Origin: Diaminobutyricimonas sp. LJ205
GTDB taxonomy: Bacteria; Actinomycetota; Actinomycetes; Actinomycetales; Microbacteriaceae
Assembly: GCF_009755725.1 (NCBI RefSeq)
Contig: NZ_CP046619.1
Span: 310,001-374,000 of the forward strand
Direction of reading: 5' to 3'
Length of the DNA stretch: 64,000 nucleotides
Under the pieces are notes generated by a model that saw only the letters and a program-made list of their open reading frames with translations, was not told the origin of the DNA and did no database searches. Each line of letters starts with the position of its first letter. The first letter of the stretch is position 1. Below are positions 42,370 to 51,398 of the stretch, piece by piece. A program made the translations under genes and the position numbers.

Positions 42370-44949
42370 CTAGCCGTTCTGCGGCGGGCCGGGTGGAGTG
42401 GTGCCTGGCTGACCAGGCTGACCCGGCTGGCCGGTGCAGGACGCGGTGAGCGTCACCGCAGCATTCTTCGCTGTGGCGGCGCCCGCCCCCGGATCCGAGG
42501 CCTCGACCATACAGGTGCCGCCCTGCTGGCCGCCCCGGTAATTCACGCTGATCGAGTCAAAACCGGCAGACTTCAGCTCATCGGTCGCCTGCTTCAGTTC
42601 CTTGCCGACCACGTTCGGCATGGTCGCGGCGAGCGATCCGTCACTGGTGTACACGGTGACGATGCGTCCGCGCGGTGCGCTCGCGCCGGCACCGGGGTCG
42701 GTGTGCGCAACGCGGCCGGAGGCGATTGCGGATGCCACGGGCCCACCATCGGCGTATCCGAAGCCGAGTCCTTCCAAGACCTTCTTGGCCTGCTCAGGGG
42801 TATCGCCGGCGAGATCTGGGACGGGGTTGTTCCTGCCGCTCAAGTAGTTCGACTTTGCGGCGGGCCAGTTGTCGCCGCCGCGCCAGTCGTTCCAGACATT
42901 GAACATCTCGCTCGTCAGACGGTGCCGGAGGTTGCTGGCGCTGGTGCCGTTGATGTTCGTTCGGTTGAGCGCCTGGCCGGGAACCCCTTTAACGTTCCCA
43001 ATCCACACCGCACTCGCGACCTTAGTCGTCGCGGCTCCCATCCACGTCTGGTTGTAGAGGGTTGTCGATCCGGTCTTACCGAACATCGGGGCGCCGCTGG
43101 CGCGCGACGCTGACCCGGTGCCGCCACTGATGACGCCCTTCAGCGCGTGGATCATCGCGTCCGCGATCTCCGGGTCGATGCCCTGGGTGCACTGCGAAGC
43201 CGGTGGGGCGAGTTCCTCGCCATTGAACTTCACGACACGGTCGATCAGGATCGGCGAGCAGAACAGGCCGCGTGCCGCGATGCCGGCGAACGCCGCGGCG
43301 ATTGTGCTCACTGAAACATGGTCTTCACCGACGCCGATCAGGTCGGAAATGTTCGACATCACGTCCTCGCCGTCTTTGGGACCCGTGGCGGTGTGCACCC
43401 CGAGTGACGCTGCGGTGTCGCGAATGTCACAGAGGTCGAGTTCGCGGGCCATGTTCAAGAAGGCGGCGTTGACTGAGCTAGCCGTCGCGGAGAGCACGCT
43501 GACGCTCGCGGCGGAGCCGCCCGAGTTCTTCGGGGCGTAATCTGTACCGCTCATCTTCGACCCGCAGTAGGTGAACTCGTTCTGCTTCCACGTTCTTGGT
43601 GTCCCCGAGACATGTTCGTTCAGGCCGTGTCCCGCTTTCAACCACTGAGCGAGCGTGAAGATCTTGAACGTCGATCCGGCCTGGAAACCGCTTGAGCCGC
43701 CGCGATCGAAGTCGGTGTTGTAGTTCACGGAAGTCGTGCCGGGTCCGCCGCCGTCTCTGGTGTCGTCAAACCGCGTGTTCTGAGTCATATACAGGGTGCG
43801 ACCGGTACCGGGCTCGATACCGACAGCCGCACCACCCAGATGGAAGCGCGGGTCCGTTTCAGGAACCCACTTGACCATCGTCGCCTGCGCGTGGTTCTGC
43901 ATGTTCAGATCGATGGTCGTGTAAACGTCGTACCCATTGCGGAAAGCAGCCTTCCGCTCCTCCGGGGTAGCGCCGAAGGCTTCATGGGCCTGCAACTCCT
44001 TGACCACGGCGTCGCAGAAGTACTGGCCTGTCGTCGCGCTCATGCAACCGGTCTGGAGTGGCTGCAGGTTCGGCTGGATCGGTGTGGCGATCGCCGCGTC
44101 GAACTCCTCCTGCGTGAGCGCCTCGTACTTGAACATTTGGTTCAGGACGTAGTCGCGACGCACGCGGTTGTTCTCGAAGTTCTCCTCCTTGTCCAGGCTG
44201 CGCGCGTTCGGTGCCTGCACCATCGCGATGAGACTCGCAGCCTGGGCAGGGGAGAGTTCCGCGGACGTGATGCCGAAGTAGCGCTGCGCGGCGGCCTCGA
44301 TGCCGTACGTCACTCCGCCGAAGTGGGCGATGTTCAGGTAGCTCAGCAGAATGGTCTGCTTGTCGTACTCCTTCTCAAGCCCGATCGCGAGCTTCATCTC
44401 CTTGAGCTTGCGATCCATCGTTTGGCGAGTGGCCTCCTTGTAGGCCGCCGATCGCTCGTCGGGGTCGGTGAGCCGGTTCGCGGCCTCGACGTTGATGTTC
44501 TTGATCAACTGCATCGTGAGAGTTGAGCCGCCACTCTCGACCTCGCCCGAAGCGAGGTTGCCAACTAGCGCGCGCGCCACCGACTGGACGTCGACACCGC
44601 CATGCTCATAGAACCGGGCGTCCTCGCCGTAGACGGCGGCATCCTTCGCGTACTGCGAGATCTGGTCCCAGCCGACTTCCTCGCGGTTGGTCTCGAAGAT
44701 CGTGGCGAACGGCACTTGCTGACCGTCCTGCAGGCCGTACAGGGTGACGCGCTGGGCGAGGTCGTCACCGAGCGTCGCGTACTCGGGCAACTCATTGAAG
44801 ATGCCGATCGAGTTGTTGGCTGTCATGCCGGTGACCGCGATGGCGGGAGTGACCATGATGGCGACCAGCAGGCCGGCGACTCCACTGAGGCCGAGCATCC
44901 CCAGGAGCGCCCCAAATGCACCTGAGCGCTTCTCCTTTTTGGCAGACAT
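42370..44949 (-). CDS. Class A penicillin-binding protein with PASTA domains (PBP copy 2)
   Basis: An 859-residue paralogue of the PBP at 39044-41605 with the same order: membrane anchor (20-42), glycosyltransferase (EDARFYEHGGVD, GGSTLTMQLIKN), transpeptidase (GSTFKIF, SSVN, GKTGST) and two PASTA domains (PDLAGDTPEQAKKVL, MPNVVGKELKQA), with a Pro/Gln/Gly tail. Over the first 300 residues the two differ at only a few percent of positions; the transpeptidase and PASTA parts have diverged more. ATG 44947-44949 lies seven bases after TACTCT, so it too may be leaderless. It has no metallophosphoesterase partner and ends in its own terminator. Confidence 0.95.
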   Translation of the reverse strand: MSAKKEKRSGAFGALLGMLGLSGVAGLLVAIMVTPAIAVTGMTANNSIGIFNELPEYATLGDDLAQRVTLYGLQDGQQVPFATIFETNREEVGWDQISQYAKDAAVYGEDARFYEHGGVDVQSVARALVGNLASGEVESGGSTLTMQLIKNINVEAANRLTDPDERSAAYKEATRQTMDRKLKEMKLAIGLEKEYDKQTILLSYLNIAHFGGVTYGIEAAAQRYFGITSAELSPAQAASLIAMVQAPNARSLDKEENFENNRVRRDYVLNQMFKYEALTQEEFDAAIATPIQPNLQPLQTGCMSATTGQYFCDAVVKELQAHEAFGATPEERKAAFRNGYDVYTTIDLNMQNHAQATMVKWVPETDPRFHLGGAAVGIEPGTGRTLYMTQNTRFDDTRDGGGPGTTSVNYNTDFDRGGSSGFQAGSTFKIFTLAQWLKAGHGLNEHVSGTPRTWKQNEFTYCGSKMSGTDYAPKNSGGSAASVSVLSATASSVNAAFLNMARELDLCDIRDTAASLGVHTATGPKDGEDVMSNISDLIGVGEDHVSVSTIAAAFAGIAARGLFCSPILIDRVVKFNGEELAPPASQCTQGIDPEIADAMIHALKGVISGGTGSASRASGAPMFGKTGSTTLYNQTWMGAATTKVASAVWIGNVKGVPGQALNRTNINGTSASNLRHRLTSEMFNVWNDWRGGDNWPAAKSNYLSGRNNPVPDLAGDTPEQAKKVLEGLGFGYADGGPVASAIASGRVAHTDPGAGASAPRGRIVTVYTSDGSLAATMPNVVGKELKQATDELKSAGFDSISVNYRGGQQGGTCMVEASDPGAGAATAKNAAVTLTASCTGQPGQPGQPGTTPPGPPQNG

Positions 44950-45053
44950 AAGCAGAAGAGTACGGCATGACCTGAATCCTCGTCGCCTAATTTGATCGAG
45001 AGAATCGCGTCACGCATCAGCAGGTCGTCAACAGACGCGTGGATCCCACACTC

Positions 45054-45118
45054 TGGCGCTATAGAAACGGCCCCGCGCCAGCGAAACTTCGCTGGCGCGG
45101 AGCCGTTTTGCTAGCGCC
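45054..45118. terminator. Duplicated hairpin element, copy 2
   Basis: AAACGGC (45065-45071) and CCGCGCCAGCGA (45073-45084) pair with TCGCTGGCGCGG (45089-45100) and GCCGTTT (45102-45108) past one C/A mismatch; outer GGCGCTA/TAGCGCC are also inverted. It can end acs transcripts (minus strand). Nearly identical to the element at 42299-42358, so the two bracket PBP copy 2. Confidence 0.8.
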
Positions 45119-45163
45119 GTGCGTACCGGGCGTGCCGGGCGTGCCCCGCCGTCGGGTCGCTCG

Positions 45164-47128
45164 CTAGTGCACCGTCTTCGCGATGATGGTCATCACCGAC
45201 GTGTCGGCGAGGGTTGTCGTGTCGCCGATCTCGCGTCCCTCCGCGACATCCTGCAGCAACCTGCGCATGATCTTGCCTGAGCGGGTCTTCGGCAGCTCGC
45301 TGACCACGAACACCTGCTTCGGACGTGCGATCGCGCCGATCTGCTCGGCCACGTGCGAACGCAGCAGGACGGATGCCTCCTCCGGCGTCTGCGCGTCGGC
45401 CTGGCTCTGCCGCAGGATGACGAAGGCGACGACGGCCTGGCCGCTGGTTTCGTCGGCCGCGCCCACCACGGCGGCTTCCGCCACGATCGGGTGCGACACC
45501 AGCGCCGACTCGATCTCGGCGGTGGACAGCCGGTGCCCGGATACGTTCATCACGTCGTCGACGCGGCCCATCAGCCAGATGTCGCCGTCCTCGTCGAGGC
45601 GCGCGCCGTCGCCGGCGAAGTACATGCGCCGCTGCGGGGTGCCGGCGAAGTCGAACTTCTCCCAGTAGGTCTCGATGAACCGTTCCGGGTCGCCCCAGAT
45701 GCCGCGCAGCATCGACGGCCACGGTTCGGTGACCACGAGGAGCCCGCCGTTCCCAGCGCCGACGTGTTTGCCGTCGTCGCCGAGCACGTCGATCGAGATG
45801 CCCGGGATCGGCACCTGCGCCGACCCCGGCTTGGTTGTGGTGACTCCCGGCAGGGCGGAAACCATGATCGCCCCGGTCTCGGTCTGCCACCAGGTGTCCA
45901 CCACAGGAGTGGTGCCGCCGCCGATCACGTCGCGGTACCAGACCCACGCCTCGGGGTTGATCGGCTCACCGACGGAACCGAGCACACGCAGCGACGACAG
46001 GTCGAACTTCTGCGGGTGCTCGCGGCCGATCTTCATGAACGAGCGGATCGCGGTCGGCGCCGTGTACAGGATGCTGACACCGTACTTCTCGATGATCTCC
46101 CACCAGCGACCGGGGTGCGGGGTGTCCGGGGTGCCCTCGTACATCACCTGGGTGGCGCCGTTGGCAAGCGGCCCGTAGACGACGTAGCTGTGCCCGGTCA
46201 CCCAGCCGACGTCGGCGGTGCACCAGTAGACGTCGGTCTCCGGGTGCAGGTCGAACACCGCCTTGTGGGTGAACGCGGTCTGGGTGAGGTAGCCGCCCGA
46301 GGTGTGCAGGATGCCCTTCGGCTTGCCCGTTGTTCCCGAGGTGTACAGGATGAACAGCGGGTTCTCGGCCTCGAACGGCTTCGCCACATGGTCGGCGTCG
46401 ACCTGGGCGAGTTCTTCGTCCCACCAGAGGTCGCGGCCGGTGGTCCAGTCGATGTCGTTGCCGCCGCGCTTCACGACCAGCACGTGCTTGACCGTGGAGC
46501 CACCGGCCGCCAGCGCGGCATCCACCGTCCCCTTCAATGGGAACACCTTGCCCTTGCGGTAGCCGCCGTCGGCGGTGATGACGACCTTTGCGCTGGCGTC
46601 CTCAATGCGGGTGCGCAACGAGTCCGCGCTGAAGCCGCCGAACACCACCGAGTGCACGGCGCCGATGCGGGCGACCGCGAGCATGGCGATGACGGCCTCG
46701 GGAATCATCGGCAGGTAGATCGCCACCCGGTCACCCTGCTTCACGCCGAGCGCGGTGAGCAGGTTCGCGGCCTTCTTCACCTCGGCGGTCAGCTCCGCAT
46801 AGGTGATCGAACGCGAATCACCCGGCTCACCCTCCCAGTGGATCGCCACCCGGTCGCCGTTGCCGGCGATCACGTGCCGGTCGAGGCAGTTGTAGGCGAC
46901 GTTCAGCCGTCCGTCGGCGAACCAGCGCGCGAACGGGGCGTTGTTCCAATCCAGGGTCTGGGTGAACGGGGTGTTCCAGTGCAGAGTGCGGGCCTGCTCG
47001 GCCCAGAACTCGAGGCGGTCGGCTTTCGCCTGCTCGTACAGGTCAGCGGATGCCACGGCTTGGGCGGTGAACTCCGGACTCGGCGCAAAGCGGCGGTTCT
47101 CGTGCAGCAGGCTGTCGATCGCGTTCAT
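45164..47128 (-). CDS. acs: Acetyl-CoA synthetase
   Basis: A 654-residue AMP-forming enzyme that makes acetyl-CoA from acetate, ATP and CoA. Seen: AMP-binding motif [49 protein letters not shown], and the C-terminal [11 protein letters not shown] whose Lys is the usual acetylation target of this family. Full length. It complements the pta-ackA pathway in this window for low acetate. ATG 47126-47128 has no clear ribosome site. It diverges from the lipase-maturation-factor-like gene across 68 bases. Confidence 0.97.
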   Translation of the reverse strand: MNAIDSLLHENRRFAPSPEFTAQAVASADLYEQAKADRLEFWAEQARTLHWNTPFTQTLDWNNAPFARWFADGRLNVAYNCLDRHVIAGNGDRVAIHWEGEPGDSRSITYAELTAEVKKAANLLTALGVKQGDRVAIYLPMIPEAVIAMLAVARIGAVHSVVFGGFSADSLRTRIEDASAKVVITADGGYRKGKVFPLKGTVDAALAAGGSTVKHVLVVKRGGNDIDWTTGRDLWWDEELAQVDADHVAKPFEAENPLFILYTSGTTGKPKGILHTSGGYLTQTAFTHKAVFDLHPETDVYWCTADVGWVTGHSYVVYGPLANGATQVMYEGTPDTPHPGRWWEIIEKYGVSILYTAPTAIRSFMKIGREHPQKFDLSSLRVLGSVGEPINPEAWVWYRDVIGGGTTPVVDTWWQTETGAIMVSALPGVTTTKPGSAQVPIPGISIDVLGDDGKHVGAGNGGLLVVTEPWPSMLRGIWGDPERFIETYWEKFDFAGTPQRRMYFAGDGARLDEDGDIWLMGRVDDVMNVSGHRLSTAEIESALVSHPIVAEAAVVGAADETSGQAVVAFVILRQSQADAQTPEEASVLLRSHVAEQIGAIARPKQVFVVSELPKTRSGKIMRRLLQDVAEGREIGDTTTLADTSVMTIIAKTVH

Positions 47129-47196
47129 GGGGTTTCAAGGCCTCGATTCGTCGTTGAACTCTGCTCCGATCCTATTGCGGCCGTTGCGAGGCGCGG

Positions 47197-48654
47197 ATGC
47201 CGCGGCCTACCGTGAGAACGGCAGGTGTCGATGTGGACTGGCTATACGCGCACGACTACGACCTCGCGCGGCAAGTGCTGCAACGCGGGATCGGCGTCAT
47301 GTACCTCATCGCCTTCTGCTCGACCGCCGCCCAGTTCCGGGTGCTGCTCGGCGAGCATGGGCTGCTGCCGGTGCCGCACCTGTTGCACGGCTACTCGCGG
47401 GGGCCGAGCCTGTTCCGCTTGCGGTACAGCGACCGGCTCCTGCTGGTCGTCGCCACGGCGGGCATCATCCTCGCGGCATCCGTTGTCCTGGGCTTGCCGC
47501 AACTCGGCCCGCCCTGGGTGCCGATGCTGGTCTTCCTGGCGCTGTACGGGCTCTACCTGTCGATCGTGAACGTGGGGCAGACCTTCTATGCATTCGGCTG
47601 GGAGAGCCTGATCCTCGAGGCTGGCTTCCTCGCGGCGTTCCTCGGCTCGAACCAGGTCCCGCCGCCGACGCCGATCCTGGTGCTGTTCGCCTGGCTGGTG
47701 TTCCGGCTGGAGTTCGGCGCCGGCATGATCAAGATGCGCGGCGATGTGGTGTGGCGCGACTTGACCGCACTGTATTACCACCATGAGACCCAGCCGATGC
47801 CGAATCCGGTGAGCCGGTTCGCGCACCATCTGCCGAAGCCGGTGCACAAACTGGAGGTGCTCGGCAACCACTTCGCGCAGCTGATCGTGCCGTGGCTGCT
47901 CTTCTTTCCGCAGCCGATCAAGAGCGCGGCGGCCGCGGTGATCATCCTCACCCAGCTCTGGCTGGTCACCACCGGCAACTTCGCCTGGCTGAACTGGATC
48001 ACGATCGTGCTCGCCTTCTGCGGCGTGAGCGACACGGTGGCGCACTGGCTGCTGCCGGCGATCCCGCTCGGCTGGGGAGCGCCCACCGAGGCGCCGATCT
48101 GGTGGCTGGTGCTGGTCTGGGCGGTGACCCTGCTGATGGTCGTGCTCAGCTACTGGCCGGCGCGCAACCTGCTGCGCCACCGGCAGCTGATGAACGCGAG
48201 CTTCAACCCCTGGCACCTGGTGAACGCGTACGGCGCATTCGGCAGCATCACCAGACCGCGCTACGAAGTCATCGTCGAGGGCACCACCGAGGAGAATCCC
48301 GACGACGGCTGGCGGGAGTACGAGTTCAAAGGTAAACCGGGCAATGTGATGCGGATGCCCCGGCAGTACGCCCCCTACCACCTGCGCCTGGACTGGCTGA
48401 TGTGGTTCCTGCCGCTGCGCGGCGGGCCGGAACGCTGGTTCCTCGTCTTCCTCACCCGGCTGCTGGAAGCCGATGCGCCAACCCTGCGGATGCTGCGGCT
48501 CGACCCATTCGACGGCGATCCGCCGCGCTGGGTCCGGGCCCGGCTGTTCATCTACCGCTACTCGACCCGCGCCGAGAAGCGGGAGACCGGCGCCTGGTGG
48601 GTGCGCGATGAGATCACCGAGTTCGTGCCGCCGCTCTCGCTGAGGGCATCATGA
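47197..48654 (+). CDS. Lipase maturation factor (LMF1-like) family membrane protein
   Basis: A 485-residue membrane protein of the LMF1 family. Seen: DWLYAHDYDLARQVLQRGIG at the N-terminus, about seven or eight transmembrane helices over residues 25-330 and family motifs YAFGWESLILEAGFLAAFLG and FRLEFGAGMIKMRGD; the C-terminal 150 residues are soluble and end with FLTRLLE and conserved Pro/Arg segments. Animal LMF1 helps fold lipases in the ER; bacterial members have no proven role. Start could also be GTG 47212. It is followed 16 bases later by a desaturase-like flavoprotein, so the two are probably an operon. Confidence 0.88.
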   Translation: MPRPTVRTAGVDVDWLYAHDYDLARQVLQRGIGVMYLIAFCSTAAQFRVLLGEHGLLPVPHLLHGYSRGPSLFRLRYSDRLLLVVATAGIILAASVVLGLPQLGPPWVPMLVFLALYGLYLSIVNVGQTFYAFGWESLILEAGFLAAFLGSNQVPPPTPILVLFAWLVFRLEFGAGMIKMRGDVVWRDLTALYYHHETQPMPNPVSRFAHHLPKPVHKLEVLGNHFAQLIVPWLLFFPQPIKSAAAAVIILTQLWLVTTGNFAWLNWITIVLAFCGVSDTVAHWLLPAIPLGWGAPTEAPIWWLVLVWAVTLLMVVLSYWPARNLLRHRQLMNASFNPWHLVNAYGAFGSITRPRYEVIVEGTTEENPDDGWREYEFKGKPGNVMRMPRQYAPYHLRLDWLMWFLPLRGGPERWFLVFLTRLLEADAPTLRMLRLDPFDGDPPRWVRARLFIYRYSTRAEKRETGAWWVRDEITEFVPPLSLRAS

Positions 48655-48670
48655 CGCGGCTGGGGACTTC

Positions 48671-50116
48671 GTGATCGACGCGACGGTCGTCGGCGCCGGC
48701 CCGAACGGACTCGCCGCGGCGGTCACCCTGGCCAGGGCCGGTCTTCAGGTGCGACTCGTCGAGCGGGCCGACACGGTCGGCGGGGGAATGCGCAGCGCCG
48801 AATTGACCCTGCCCGGCCACCTCAGCGACGTCTGTTCGGCGGTGCACCCGGCTGCGCTCGCCTCGCCGTTCTTCCGAGCGTTCGGACTTACTCAGCGGGT
48901 GGACTTCGTCATCCCCGAGCTGTCCTACGCGCATCCGCTCGACGGTGGACGCGCGGGCCTCGCCTGGCGTGACCTCGAGCGCACCGCGGAAGGACTCGGC
49001 CCCGACGGCGACGCCTGGCGGCGCTTGTTCGCTCCGATCCTCGAGCACCTCGACGGTGTCGTCGACTTCACCGGCTCGCAGCTGCTCCGGGTGCCGCGCG
49101 ACCCGGTTGCCACGGTCACCTACGGGCTGCGGGTGCTGGAGCAGGGCACCGGCGTCGGTCGGCTGCGATTCGCGGATGCCACGGCGCCCGCGATGCTCGC
49201 CGGGGTCGCCGCGCACGCCGGCCGACCGGTGCCATCGCTGCCGGCAGCCGGCGCCGGGCTGCTGCTCGCCGCGCACGCCCATGCCCGCGGCTGGGGGTAC
49301 CCGCGCGGCGGGTCGCAGGCGATCGCCGAGGCGCTCGCTTCGGACTTTCTCGCGCACGGCGGTCGTCTCGATCTCGGCGTCATGGTTCGATCCCGCGCCG
49401 ATCTGGAACCCTCCCGGGCGATCCTTCTCGACACCTCCGCGCGCTTCCTCGATGAGTTCGCCGGTGATGCGCTGCCGGCCCGCTACCGGCGGCGGCTGGC
49501 CGGCTATCGCTACGGCGTCGGCGCCGCGAAAGTCGATTTCGCCCTGTCTTCTCCGGTGCCGTGGGAGGCCGAGGCGGTGAGGTTGGCACCGACCGTGCAC
49601 CTCGGCGGCACCGCCGGGGCGATCAGCCGCGCCGAGCGGCTGCCGCACAAGCACGCGGTGGCCGCGCGACCGTATGTGCTGCTCTGCCAGCCGAGTGTGC
49701 TCGATCCCACCCGGGCACCGGACGGGCACCACATGGTGTGGGCGTACATCCACGTGCCGCGCGGGTCGAGCTTCGATCCGACCGAAACGGTGACCGCGCA
49801 GATCGAACGGTTCGCGCCGGGCTTCCGGGATCTCGTGCTAGCGAGCAGTGCCCATTCGGCGCGCCAGCTGGCCGAGTACAACCCGAACTACCTGGGCGGC
49901 GACATCCTCGGCGGCGCGCTCAGCCTCACCCAATTGTTGCGCCGCCCGGTGACCTCGCCCACCCCGTGGCGGACCCCGGTCGAGGGCCTGTATCTGTGCT
50001 CGGCGGCAACTCCTCCCGGCCCTGCGGTGCACGGTATGAACGGCTGGTACGCCGCGACCTTGGCGCTGCGGGACGTCTTCGGCATCCGGCATTTGCCGTC
50101 GTTGGGGGCATCCTGA
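48671..50116 (+). CDS. FAD-dependent oxidoreductase, phytoene desaturase-like (CrtI/PDS family)
   Basis: A 481-residue flavoprotein. Seen: N-terminal dinucleotide loop VVGAGPNGLAAAVTLARAG followed by ERADTVGGGMRS, and the C-terminal GLYLCSAATPPGPAVHGMNGWYAA that closes the FAD site in carotenoid-desaturase-like oxidoreductases. It lacks neighbours of carotenoid synthesis (no crtB, crtE), so it is more likely one of the related NAD(P)/FAD-dependent enzymes of unknown substrate (compare PYROXD2). GTG 48671 has GGGGAC upstream. Confidence 0.88.
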   Translation: MIDATVVGAGPNGLAAAVTLARAGLQVRLVERADTVGGGMRSAELTLPGHLSDVCSAVHPAALASPFFRAFGLTQRVDFVIPELSYAHPLDGGRAGLAWRDLERTAEGLGPDGDAWRRLFAPILEHLDGVVDFTGSQLLRVPRDPVATVTYGLRVLEQGTGVGRLRFADATAPAMLAGVAAHAGRPVPSLPAAGAGLLLAAHAHARGWGYPRGGSQAIAEALASDFLAHGGRLDLGVMVRSRADLEPSRAILLDTSARFLDEFAGDALPARYRRRLAGYRYGVGAAKVDFALSSPVPWEAEAVRLAPTVHLGGTAGAISRAERLPHKHAVAARPYVLLCQPSVLDPTRAPDGHHMVWAYIHVPRGSSFDPTETVTAQIERFAPGFRDLVLASSAHSARQLAEYNPNYLGGDILGGALSLTQLLRRPVTSPTPWRTPVEGLYLCSAATPPGPAVHGMNGWYAATLALRDVFGIRHLPSLGAS

Positions 50117-50367
50117 GTACGCGCCGATAATCCGTAAAAAAGCATCTCTTCGGGGGTAAGCGCTGGGGTACACTTGGGGCACCGAATCTGATTTCGGATA
50201 AGCAGCGCCAGCGATTCCCCCCAATCCGGCGTTGCTGTGGCGGCGCCGGTTCCCCCCAACAGGCGCCGCCCCTCTCGTTAACCGGCACTTCTCCCGGCCG
50301 ACCTGTCTTCGTCCACAACGACTGGCCGGATGCCGCAGATTTCCACCATCCCGGGCAGCCTTGCAAG
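50117..50367 (+). promoter_or_regulatory. Structured leader region upstream of the pilus operon
   Basis: 251 bases without a gene but rich in pairing sequence. TACACT (50169-50174) is a possible -10. CCGAA/TTCGG (50182-50186, 50193-50197) lies inside CGCTGG/CCAGCG (50161-50166, 50208-50213). GGCGGCGCC (50239-50247) pairs with GGCGCCGCC (50262-50270), a terminator-like stem. TTCCCCCCAA occurs twice (50215-50224, 50250-50259). It matches no riboswitch class I know. The stem may simply terminate the upstream operon. Confidence 0.45.
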
Positions 50368-51398
50368 ATGACCGATCCCGGCGGATCGAGCGCCCCGCAC
50401 GAGCACGAACGGTTCGTTGCCGTACGCCCCGGTATGCGCCGTGATGGCTGGGGTACAACGCCTCGAACCCGCGGGTCGCTCGACGAGTTCGGACCGCTCG
50501 CCCGGCTCGCCGCGGAGCCTGCTGTCACCGACGTGTTCGCCAATGGTTCCGGCGGGGTGTGGGCGGATCGCGGCGACGGTTCGATCCGGCAGCCGATCGA
50601 ACTCGGCGAGTCCGAACTGCGCGAGCTGGCGGTGCGCCTGATCGCGGCCGGCGGGCGGCACATCGACGAAGCGTCCCCGTGCGTGGACGTACGGCTGCAT
50701 GACGGTATCCGGGTGCATGCCGTGCTTCCGCCGATCTCGCCGGCCGGCACCCTGCTGTCGATCCGCTTGCCCCGACTGGAACGGCTGAGCGTCGACGACC
50801 TCGATGCGCAGGGTTTCTTCGCCGCGGTCGGCTTGCGGACCGTGCGCGCCCTCGTCCGGCGACGGGCGAACCTGCTGATCACCGGGGCCGGCGGGAGCGG
50901 TAAGACGACATTGCTGTCCGCGCTGCTCGCGGACGCGACATCCGCCGAACGGATCGTCGCGATCGAGGACGTCGGCGAGCTTCGTGTGCCACATCCCCAG
51001 TTCGTCAGCCTGGAGGCGCGGCAGGCGAACCTGGAGGGGGCCGGCGAGGTCGGTCTCGCACGGCTGGTGCGTGAGGCGCTGCGGATGCGGCCGGACCGGC
51101 TGGTGCTCGGCGAGTGCCGCGGCGCCGAGGTTCGCGAACTGCTTGCCGCGTTGAACACGGGCCACGACGGCGGGGCGGGCACACTGCACGCCAACTCGCT
51201 CGGCGACGTGCCCGCGCGGTTGGAAGCCCTCGGCGCGCTCGCGGGATGTCAGCTGAAGCAGTGGCGCGGCAGACCGTCAGCGCGCTCGACGCAGTACTGC
51301 ACCTGGAGCGGCGCGACGGGGTGCGCAAGCTGGTGCAGCTGGGCCGGTTCCGGCTGGATGACCGCGACCGGCTCGGCATTGAGCCGATCCGACCATGA
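50368..51398 (+). CDS. tadA: TadA/CpaF-type pilus assembly ATPase, with an apparent frameshift near 51245
   Basis: The secretion ATPase of an actinobacterial Flp/Tad pilus locus. Seen: N-terminal domain (LARLAAEPAVTDVFANG), Walker A GAGGSGKTTLLSALL, Asp box VAIEDVGEL, Walker B LVLGECRGAE, and the His box in GAGTLHANS. After ALGALAG the frame leaves the family: the true C-terminus, MSAEAVARQTVSALDAVLHL onward, continues in the frame one base back and ends in TGA overlapping the next ATG. One missing base in GCGGGATG around 51243-51247 explains this. In the uncorrected frame translation would run on to 51426 with a junk tail. Either a sequencing error or a real mutation that affects only the last 50 residues. 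Confidence 0.85.

Noticed and set aside
48671-50116. Carotenoid biosynthesis cluster
   Set aside because: Only one desaturase-like flavoprotein is present; no phytoene synthase, GGPP synthase or cyclase is adjacent.
51235-51260. Programmed frameshift in tadA
   Set aside because: The site has no recognisable slippery heptamer or downstream pseudoknot; a single missing base is the simpler reading.
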